Positions 58,101 through 64,000 of a stretch of DNA of 64,000 bases are shown here, piece after piece. A program made the translations under genes and the position numbers. The notes under the pieces are model-generated. The model was given only the letters and a program-made list of their open reading frames with translations, was not told the DNA's origin and searched no databases. Source of the stretch: Dromiciops gliroides (Eukaryota; Chordata; Mammalia; Microbiotheria; Microbiotheriidae); the NCBI RefSeq assembly GCF_019393635.1, contig NC_057866.1, positions 1,499,001 to 1,563,000 on the forward strand. Reading direction: 5' to 3'. Within the stretch, counting starts at the first letter, position 1; each line of letters starts with the position of its first letter.

Positions 58101-61100
58101 TGTGGCAGCGGCCCCTAGATGTCTCCGTCCTCGAGATCCCAGGGTCTGCGATGTCACCTCAGCTGGCTGCACGTCATCCTGGCAGCTGGAATCAGGGGGT
58201 TCAGGGAGCCATAGGCACCGATGGACCAACCCCTGCTTTTATAGAGGAGGCCGAGCCACAGATGGGGTGGCCTCAGAGAGGCCTGCGGGAATCTGTGAGC
58301 GTGTTCCTTAATGACTCGCCAATTGCCTCTAGCAGGCTCTGGGGTCGCATCAGAAGGGACCAAGGCTGGCCAGGATGCGCCAGGCTGGGCCCTGCAGCCC
58401 CTTCAACATCCATTTCACCCCTGACTTTGAACTCCAAATTATTCAGGGAGAGTGAGTGAGGGGTCCGGAGCCATTCAGCGGACCCCAGAGCATTAGAGAT
58501 CCCCTGCCCTGTGCCCCTGCCTCAGCATTATGTAAAGCAAGCATCTTGGCTGATGATCCAGCAGACGTGTGTGTGCATGTGCATGTGCATGTGTCCAAGG
58601 CTGGTTCTCCGCACAGCCGGCACCCCCTTCCCTCCTCCTGACTCCTCTCCTCCCCCGTGCCTCTAGCCAACATCACCATATTCCAGCCCTCGACTTACTT
58701 CATCCTGGTCCGCGCTGCCTTCGGCCTGCTCTTGCAGATTCAGCTGGTGCCTCTCATGCAGGTGTCTGTGCGGTTGGATCCCTCCTTCCAGGGCCAGATG
58801 TGTGGTGAGGACCTGCTGCCTATGGGACCGGCCGGCTTCCTTGAACCCCAGGCTGGGGGGGGGGTCCTCCCTCACTCCCCTTGCCTTGGCCCAGGCAGTG
58901 CACAAAATGCCCTTGGCTGGGCACCTCTGACATACCAGCCTCTTGTTCCCTGGTAGGGGGAGGGAGGAGCCCAGAGCGGTCCCCATAGATGGGCAGGAAT
59001 TCCCTCCACAGTCTCTCTTTGGGCCACCCACTCACAACCATAGGAGGAGCAGAGTCCACGTTGGGGGGGAACTCGAGGGGGGCGTTTCCCTTCCTGGAAG
59101 AGTTTATTCGGAGGCCCACCCCCCACCTACAGGCCTCTGTGGAAACTTCAACCAGAATCAAGCAGATGATTTCACAGCCATCAGTGGGGTGGTGGAGGGG
59201 ACAGGGGCAGCTTTTGCCAATACCTGGAAGACTCAGGCTGACTGTACCAACGTCAAGAACAGCTTCGAGAACCCGTGCTCCCTCAGCGTAGAGAACGGTA
59301 TCTATCTGGGCGCTGGGGGTGCCCCTCATAAGGAGGCTCTGGGGCCTGGACAGGGCGGAGAAGGGGCCGGCATGCATGGGAGTGGGAGGGCATTAGGGGC
59401 TAGCACGGGCTATCTGGAGACATTGGGGAGGAGGACCCCAGGAACGGGGCAGGGGTGGGTCTGTGGGCAAAGGAAACGGCCCTCCCTCCACACTCGGTGA
59501 GGCTGTGGCTCCCCTGGCCGTGGGGAGCGGCTCCTGCACTCTGGCACTCGCTCCCATACTGTAGGGAGCTGCCATTTCTCTGGGCTAGGGCTGGGGACCT
59601 GGCCCCCAGGGAGGGGGTAACCACCTCCTGCCTCCCCAGAAAATTATGCCCAGCATTGGTGCTCCCTGCTCACGGACCCGGGTACCACCTTCTCCCAATG
59701 CCATGTGGTCGTGAACCCTGCACCCTACTACAAGGTGAGTGAAACTGGAGGGACCCTTTTGTCCAGTCCTGGCCCAGGCCTCAGCACCAGCCCCAGGGGC
59801 TGACCTCGAGGCTGGCTCCTTGCAAGGACAGGCCCCAGGAGCTGCCTTGCAGAGCCTTGCCTAAGGGAGGCAGCAGAGAGCTGAGTACAGGGCACCTACC
59901 CCCTGGGCACTGGGGTGGCCTCTGGGAGCTCAAGACCAAATGGACATCTGGGGCCCTTGTGCCAAGCCCTCCTCTCCACTGTCCTCTGTGGGTGCTGGTG
60001 GGGTGGTCACACCTGTGCCCTTGAATGCCTGACTGTTCTCACCGAGGAGTGCAGTGCCTCCCCCCACCTGCCTAAGATGTACCTGTCTCTAGGAACCAAA
60101 GGAAGGAAGGGAAGGAGGGAGAAAGGGAAGGAGAAAGGAAGGGACAGAGGAAGAAAGGAAGGCGGGGAGGGAAAGAGGAAGGAAGGGAGGAAGGAAAGGA
60201 GAAAGAGAAGAAGGGAGGGAAGGTGGGAGGAGGGAGGGAAGGAGGGAGGGAGGGAGAGGGAGGGACAGAGGAAGAAAGGAAGGCAGGGAGGGAAAAAGGA
60301 AGGAAGGGAGGAAGGAAAGGAGAAAGAAGGGAGGGAGGGAAGGTGGGAGGAGGGAGGGAAGGAGGGAGGGAGGGAAGAAGGAAGGGAGGGAGGCAGAGGG
60401 AGGGATGGAAGAAGGGTGGGAGGAAGGGAGGGTGGAATGGAAGAAATGTAGGAGGGAGGGAGGGATCTGCTACAGCAAGGATGGGATGGCGTCTGGGACA
60501 GGATTCCCAGAGAGCAGACTGGACACGCCTAGGGGTGGGGGGCTCAGCTCTGCCCACTCCCCCATCCCCAGGATGAAGTACAGCCCAATAAGGGGCTGGG
60601 TCTCCTGGGGCATTGAGGGCTTTCTCTGCTCCCCAGAACTGCATGTTTGACACTTGTAACTGTGAGAAGAGTGAGGACTGCCTGTGTGCGGCGCTATCTT
60701 CCTACGTGCAAGCCTGTGCTGCCCGGGGAGTGCTGCTGTGGGGCTGGAGGGCCGGGGTCTGCAGTAAGTGAGCAGGGGACAAAGGAAGCTGGCATTTCTG
60801 TAGCCACTCAAGACTTGACAAACACTGTACAGATGGAACCTCATGTGGTCCTCCTAACAGCCCTGGGAAGCAGGGGCTATGAACATTCCCATTTCACAGA
60901 TGGGAAAGCTGAGACTAGTTAGGGTCAGATCAGGACTGGAACTCAGGTCCTCCTGAATCCTTTGTGATGCCCAGCAGCCTTACAACAACTGCACGGCACA
61001 TTCCTAGTGGCAGCTTGGGGGGGGGGGGAGGGGCTAGTGGGCTCATCATCATCCCGTTTTACAGGCCAGAAAAGGGAAGTGGCTTGTCCCGGGAGTTTCA

Positions 61101-63990
61101 GGAGGGACTTGAGCAGCCTTCCAGTACAACCCCTTAATTTTACAAAAGGAGAAACTGAGGTCCAGAGAGAGGATGAGCCTTGTCCAGAGTCAAAATTCTG
61201 AGTCCTACATCCAGCCCCTTCACTGACCAAGAACTGGAGAAATCCAGGACCAGCACAGGGGGTAGAAGTATGAGGGGACAGGGCAAGGAGGGAAGGAGCA
61301 GATGCCCCAGGAGGGGGTCTGTGTGCCCCCGATTCACTTACCCACCCACCTCCCGCCCTTAGACACACACCACTCACACACATACACTCAGACACACACA
61401 TTCACACAGACTGCACATGTATCTATATACACCCACACATATGCTCAGACACACACAACTCATACATAATTACACAGAGTACACCCTCCCACTCACAAAC
61501 AATACATGCAGTCACACTGAAATACATACACACACCTTACATGCACTCACACACACATGTTACAGGACACCTGTGTGCTCAGCGATGGGCCTGAGCAGAC
61601 ACTGTGTCCAGTGTCTAGGAAGAAGAGAGGGATAGAGAGAGGAAGGAAGGAAGGGAGAGGGAGAGAGGGAGAGGTTGAGGGAGAGAGAGGGGGGGGGAGG
61701 GAGGGAAGGAGGGAAAGGGAGAGAGGGAGGGAGTGAGGGAGAGGGAGGGATGGTGGGCATTTTAAATGGCTACAATATGTCAGACACTATTCAGACCTTC
61801 TCTAGGGACTTCCCTCCAGTGGCCTCCCTGGGGTCCCCGCAGGCTCTGCCTTGCCCTTAGGACCTATGGGGGTGCCAGCCTTTCTGGCTGAGGCCCCAGT
61901 TGCTGCTTTGGGGATTCAGCCTCATGAAGCCAAGAACTACCTCCAACATTTCGGTGACTTCCTGAGGTCTGTCAAACATTTAAAAGTCAGCCTCTCCCCA
62001 CAATCCCAGGAGGAAGGGGCTACAGGCACCATTGTGCCCACCTTACAAACAGGGAAACTGAAGTTTAAAGAAAAGTGAAGGAGTTCGGCCAGTGGGTCCA
62101 GAGAACTAGAAGAACCACAACAGATACAGAAGCAATGGCAGGGGTAGAAGGACCTTTCAGACTGATGCTTGATGTCAGGAGAAACGGCCTAATATAGAGG
62201 ATTGTCTGAGAGTGAAGGGATGCTTCAGCAGGTAGTGAGCTCCCCATCCCCAAGCTCTTCCTCCAAAGGCTGGATGAGCCCTAGCTGGGGCTGTGCCAGG
62301 GGACTAGAGGCCCTGGGGGTCCCTGCCAGCTTGGAGACCTTGGGACTCTGTGACTGTCCCACAAGGCCATGGTTCTGATCCCTGGGAACCTCTTGGTAGG
62401 TGAGGCAGGAGCAGGGGCACTGGGTCTGGAGGCTGTGGCTGCTGTGAGCCCAGGACAGGCTGGATTTGGAGAGAGTGGGGAGTCACTTTGATGCCTATTT
62501 GCGGGATGACCTTAGGCCAGTCCCTTCCCTTTTGGAGTCATCACAGAATTCTAATAGTGGGCAGGTGGCCCAAGCTTGCTCCTTTACAGAGAGGGAACCA
62601 GACCAGCAAGGGAGAATTACTTACGCAGGCTTGGGATAAGTTACAAATCCAACTCGAACCCAGGTCCTCCCCGTAAACCTGGTGCTTTCGCCCCTGCATC
62701 CCACTGACCCATCTTTAAAAAGGAAGGGTTGTGCTCGTTTGTGGTTTGGGATGGGGAGATAGTTAGACAGGGGAGTGACCAGAGCCCCCAGGGTCCTTGG
62801 GCAGGGGAGGGACCAGAGCCCCCCCAGGGGCCCTTAGACAGGGGAGGGACCAGAGCTCTCCGGGGGCCCTTAGACAGGGGGAGGGACCAGAGATCTCCGG
62901 GGGGCCCCTAGACAGGGGAGGGACCAGAGCCCCCCAGGGGCTTTGGGCAGGGGAGGGACCAGAGACCCGCTGGGGGCCTTAGACAGGGGAGTGACCAGAG
63001 CCCCCCCGAGGGCCCTTGGGCAGGGGAGGGACCAGGGCCCCTCCCCCCCCAGGGGCCTTTACATAAGGGAGACCAGAGCCCCCAGTACCCCTCCTGGTCC
63101 TGTGTTTCTCAGGCCCCCGTTTCTCCCCCTTCAGCCAAGTACATGGGCAGCTGCCCGAGTTCCCTGAGCTACAGCTACGTGGTGGAGACGTGCCAGCCAA
63201 CCTGCCGCTCCCTAAGTGAGATAGATGTCACCTGCAGTGTCCAATTCAGCCCCGTGGATGGCTGCGTTTGCGCCAATGGCACCTACCTGAATGATGAGGG
63301 GCAATGTGTGCCGGCTGCCCAATGCCCCTGCTACTTCAAAGGTGCCATGGTGGCCCTGGGAGAGACCATCCAGGAGAATGGCGTGGTGTGGTAAGAAGCC
63401 TGGAGCAGGGCCCTGGGAACCCTGGTGGGGGGCAGAGGTCAGAGAGGCCAGGAAGGCCAGGGACCATCGTCACTGACGTGGCCACGGCGCCGGAGTGGGG
63501 TGTTGCTGAGGGCTTCCCTTTCCCTCATCAGAGCCCACAGCAGCCCTGGAGGCCACTGTCCCCAAGGATTTGAACCTAGGGCTCCTGACTCCCGGCCCAG
63601 GGCTTATCCATCCATCCCGTAGCGTCCTTGTAACTCGAGCAGTCACATTGGCCAATAAGCCCCTTGAAAAGGCCGCTTCCAGGGCAGCCGCGGCTCTGCC
63701 CTGACTTGGGCAACGGATGGGGTGCAGGGGGTGGGAGAGGGTCAAGGACAACGCCAGCCTCAAGAGTCTGAGGGATGGGGAGATGGCGGCGCCCTCAGCA
63801 GCACTGGCAGAAGAGAGAGGGTCTGCCGGGAAGGCCAATGGTTGAGTGGGAGGTGCTCCCAGGATGTCTGGTCAGACACACAAGAGACGTCTGGAGACTT
63901 AGGCGCAGCACTGCTGATTATTTCCCCTTGCCCCTAGCTCCTGCATGAGTGGGAAGCTGAGCTGCTTTGGAGTCATGGATCCAACCCCAG
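45131..63990 (+). CDS. MUC5B: Gel-forming mucin 5B, 5' part (19 exons, partial)
   Basis: Secreted polymeric mucin of airway, salivary and other mucosae; monomers dimerise at the C terminus and multimerise through N-terminal D domains. The spliced exons give about 802 codons: signal peptide (1-~25), Tyr/Pro-rich spacer (to ~72), VWD1 (from C83), C8-1 (265-~336), TIL1 (~337-417), VWD2 (from C436), C8-2 (~626-699), TIL2 (700-~775), then the next segment. Each D domain carries CGLC (210-213 and 570-573), the thioredoxin-like motif linked to disulfide multimer assembly. MUC5B rather than MUC5AC is favoured by '[12 protein letters not shown]', '[12 protein letters not shown]' and '[14 protein letters not shown]'. 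All phases match across 18 introns. D3, PTS repeats and the 3' end lie outside the window. Confidence 0.93.
45204..48514 (+). other. MUC5B intron 1
   Basis: 3.3 kb. Holds a purine-rich stretch (45765-45850), MIR-like scraps (46540-46715), an alternating CA/TG tract (about 46985-47195) and a TCTG/CTCT tract (about 47665-47870). No alternative exon was recognised. Confidence 0.75.
46985..47195. repeat. Imperfect (CA)n / alternating purine-pyrimidine tract
   Basis: cacaca, tgcacg and cgtgcg units over about 200 bp in MUC5B intron 1, a composition that can favour Z-DNA. Confidence 0.85.
48515..48574 (+). CDS. MUC5B: MUC5B exon 2 (Tyr/Pro/Gln-rich)
   Basis: 60 nt, phase 1 to phase 1, acceptor 'ctccccag', donor 'gtaagg'. 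Encodes '[20 protein letters not shown]', with a 12-nt in-frame near-duplication (cagccagactac/t). The 'ETQ' after the signal peptide also occurs in human MUC5B. Confidence 0.85.
48958..49041 (+). CDS. MUC5B: MUC5B exon 3 (N-terminal spacer)
   Basis: 84 nt, phase 1 to phase 1. Encodes a Ser/Thr/Pro-containing spacer with '[14 protein letters not shown]', comparable in position to the variable segment before VWD1 in human MUC5B. Confidence 0.85.
49110..49163. repeat. C-run plus (GT)n microsatellite, intron 3
   Basis: A run of about ten C is followed by about 22 GT units. Confidence 0.95.
49609..49870 (+). CDS. MUC5B: MUC5B exon 4 (VWD1 start)
   Basis: 262 nt, phase 1 to phase 2. Begins '[15 protein letters not shown]' and contains '[18 protein letters not shown]', the typical opening of the first VWD domain, ending 'SVLINGQ'. 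Confidence 0.95.
50185..50277 (-). repeat. 5'-truncated CORE-SINE, antisense, intron 4
   Basis: Antisense core and B-box region with the SINE head missing. Flanking 'cctgaactca' (50160-50169) and 'tctgaactca' (about 50278-50287) fit a target duplication. Confidence 0.8.
50320..50440 (+). repeat. Diverged CORE-SINE, intron 4
   Basis: 'cagctagggggcaccacagt', 'caagctcaaatcctgc' and 'cagctgtgtgaccctggcca' are present with many substitutions. Confidence 0.7.
50794..50908 (+). CDS. MUC5B: MUC5B exon 5 (VWD1)
   Basis: 115 nt, phase 2 to phase 0. Encodes '[11 protein letters not shown]' and '[19 protein letters not shown]', the VWD beta-sheet core with the MUC5B-like 'LTFLWNG'. Confidence 0.95.
51135..51245. 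repeat. Imperfect CA/TG tract, intron 5
   Basis: acacac, tgcatg and catgtg units. Confidence 0.8.
51848..51938 (+). CDS. MUC5B: MUC5B exon 6 (VWD1, CGLC motif)
   Basis: 91 nt, phase 0 to phase 1. Encodes '[20 protein letters not shown]', with the CGLC multimerisation motif at residues 210-213 and an N-glycosylation sequon NQT. Confidence 0.95.
52062..52515. repeat. 450-bp (GGAGA/GGGGA)n purine tract, intron 6
   Basis: Pure G/A on the + strand, first as regular GGAGA pentamers (52068-52200), then mixed with GGGGA and 'ggaatagagga' variants. Open frames up to 280 codons through it are artefacts. Confidence 0.97.
53545..53651 (+). CDS. MUC5B: MUC5B exon 7 (VWD1 end)
   Basis: 107 nt, phase 1 to phase 0. 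Encodes '[19 protein letters not shown]' and 'NNCTDE', including a sequon NCT. Confidence 0.93.
54460..54676 (+). CDS. MUC5B: MUC5B exon 8 (C8-1)
   Basis: 217 nt, phase 0 to phase 1. The cysteine-rich C8 domain, with '[18 protein letters not shown]' and '[16 protein letters not shown]'. Sequon NRS. Confidence 0.95.
55229..55354 (+). CDS. MUC5B: MUC5B exon 9 (TIL1)
   Basis: 126 nt, phase 1 to phase 1. Encodes '[19 protein letters not shown]' and 'CIDGCFCPP'. The exon ends before 'gcaagt', a GC donor; no GT donor nearby keeps phase 1. Confidence 0.93.
55914..56031 (+). CDS. MUC5B: MUC5B exon 10 (TIL1 end)
   Basis: 118 nt, phase 1 to phase 2, acceptor 'tttgtag'. Encodes '[19 protein letters not shown]' and '[13 protein letters not shown]'. 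Confidence 0.93.
56196..56334 (+). CDS. MUC5B: MUC5B exon 11 (VWD2 start)
   Basis: 139 nt, phase 2 to phase 0. Encodes '[19 protein letters not shown]' and '[13 protein letters not shown]', the linker and opening of VWD2. Confidence 0.95.
56695..57012. repeat. CA-rich imperfect tract, intron 11
   Basis: About 300 bp of cacaca with ta and tc variants, ending ~55 bp before exon 12. Confidence 0.9.
57068..57178 (+). CDS. MUC5B: MUC5B exon 12 (VWD2)
   Basis: 111 nt, phase 0 to phase 0. Encodes '[20 protein letters not shown]' and '[11 protein letters not shown]'. Confidence 0.95.
57577..57646 (+). CDS. MUC5B: MUC5B exon 13 (VWD2)
   Basis: 70 nt, phase 0 to phase 1. Encodes '[20 protein letters not shown]'. 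Confidence 0.93.
58667..58804 (+). CDS. MUC5B: MUC5B exon 14 (VWD2)
   Basis: 138 nt, phase 1 to phase 1. Encodes '[19 protein letters not shown]' and '[20 protein letters not shown]'. Sequon NIT. The first cysteine of the second CGLC motif is its last full codon. Confidence 0.95.
59133..59297 (+). CDS. MUC5B: MUC5B exon 15 (VWD2 end)
   Basis: 165 nt, phase 1 to phase 1. Encodes '[19 protein letters not shown]' and 'CSLSVEN', completing CGLC at 570-573. Confidence 0.96.
59640..59734 (+). CDS. MUC5B: MUC5B exon 16 (C8-2 start)
   Basis: 95 nt, phase 1 to phase 0. Encodes '[20 protein letters not shown]' and 'VVNPAPYYK'. Confidence 0.95.
60096..60460. repeat. (GGAA/GGGA)n purine tract, intron 16
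   Basis: About 365 bp of A/G with two similar halves (about 60120-60250 and 60255-60390) suggesting an internal duplication of ~130 bp. Confidence 0.95.
60637..60763 (+). CDS. MUC5B: MUC5B exon 17 (C8-2 end)
   Basis: 127 nt, phase 0 to phase 1. Encodes '[20 protein letters not shown]' and '[11 protein letters not shown]'. Confidence 0.96.
61362..61565. repeat. Imperfect (CA)n tract, intron 17
   Basis: About 200 bp of cacaca/catatac units. Confidence 0.9.
61618..61752. repeat. (GAGA/GGGA)n purine tract, intron 17
   Basis: About 135 bp of G/A sequence. Confidence 0.92.
62095..62350 (+). repeat. Possible CR1/L3 LINE 3' remnant, intron 17
   Basis: 'ggctggatgagccctagctg' and 'ggtccctgccagcttggaga' recall the conserved L3/CR1 3' end, which usually reads towards 'cttccaactctgagattctg'. 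Confidence 0.45.
62766..63058. repeat. Minisatellite of ~35-bp units, intron 17
   Basis: About eight tandem units, each with 'caggggagggaccagag' (or gtgaccagag) followed by a C-rich then G-rich half and 'cttag' or 'cttgg'. Ends ~75 bp before exon 18. Confidence 0.93.
63135..63390 (+). CDS. MUC5B: MUC5B exon 18 (TIL2)
   Basis: 256 nt, phase 1 to phase 2. Encodes '[18 protein letters not shown]', '[20 protein letters not shown]' and '[13 protein letters not shown]'. Sequon NGT. Confidence 0.96.
63938..63990 (+). CDS. MUC5B: MUC5B exon 19 (start of segment after TIL2)
   Basis: Acceptor 'cccctag', completes a cysteine codon, then '[17 protein letters not shown]'. A donor 'gtacca' follows at 63991; the exon could also read on past the window edge. 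The phase fits exon 18. Confidence 0.8.
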
Positions 63991-64000
63991 GTACCAGCCT

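Noticed and set aside
60072..60653. 193- and 178-codon frames in intron 16
   Set aside because: Low-complexity translations of the GGAA purine tract.
62766..63058. Possible CRISPR-like array
   Set aside because: Units are directly tandem without unique spacers and lie in a vertebrate intron; it is a minisatellite.
45131..63990. Identification as MUC5AC
   Set aside because: Overall domain order fits both, but several blocks (the NQT sequon before CGLC, 'KLDGPTEQC', '[10 protein letters not shown]') match MUC5B better. A tree would settle it.

Overview
The window is mammalian genomic DNA and almost certainly marsupial. The evidence is the repeat content: about 19 copies of a tRNA-related CORE-SINE of the kind that fills marsupial genomes, and many L1 and ORF2-less 'half-L1' (HAL1) copies with marsupial-type 3' ends. 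The species cannot be fixed from this sequence alone. Base composition is split: the first ~1.4 kb and the last ~24 kb are GC-rich, while the middle (about 2.5-41 kb) is AT-rich and mostly transposons.

One real host gene is visible: the 5' portion of a gel-forming mucin, best identified as MUC5B, on the + strand from a TATA box at 45045 to the window end. Nineteen exons can be placed from splice sites and matching phases. They encode a signal peptide, a short Tyr/Pro-rich N-terminal segment, the complete D1 assembly (VWD1, C8-1, TIL1), the complete D2 assembly (VWD2, C8-2, TIL2) and the start of the following segment. The D3 domain, the PTS mucin repeats and the cysteine-knot end lie beyond the window. 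Its introns carry large simple repeats and a ~35-bp minisatellite directly upstream of exon 18. Intron 9 uses a GC-AG splice pair.

Upstream, 1-45 kb, no convincing host exon was found. In order this region holds: unassigned GC-rich DNA and a long pyrimidine tract (1-2.9 kb); an L2 tail and an antisense L1 3' fragment (2.9-4.1 kb); a HAL1 with an intact 321-codon ORF1 (4.1-6.9 kb) and a second truncated HAL1 (6.9-9.15 kb); antisense L1 pieces split by a young minus-strand endogenous retrovirus, ERV1, whose two 358-bp LTRs show one visible difference (9.15-16.1 kb); two more HAL1 copies (16.1-20.5 kb); a cluster of class I-type LTRs, one followed by a leader and the start of gag (20.6-23.7 kb); a second minus-strand ERV (24.8-27.3 kb); a HAL1/L1 head-to-head structure (28.9-31.6 kb); a complete 2.9-kb HAL1 with target duplications, itself hit by L1 and SINEs (32.2-36.7 kb); then SINEs, an L1 3' end and largely unassigned sequence up to the mucin promoter.

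The most interesting signal outside MUC5B is the HAL1 population. Comparison inside the window shows that these elements keep ORF1 and the ORF1-ORF2 spacer, lose ORF2 at about the same upstream point, and rejoin the L1 3' UTR at different points. One subfamily carries a captured antisense SINE and an internal ~118-bp duplication.
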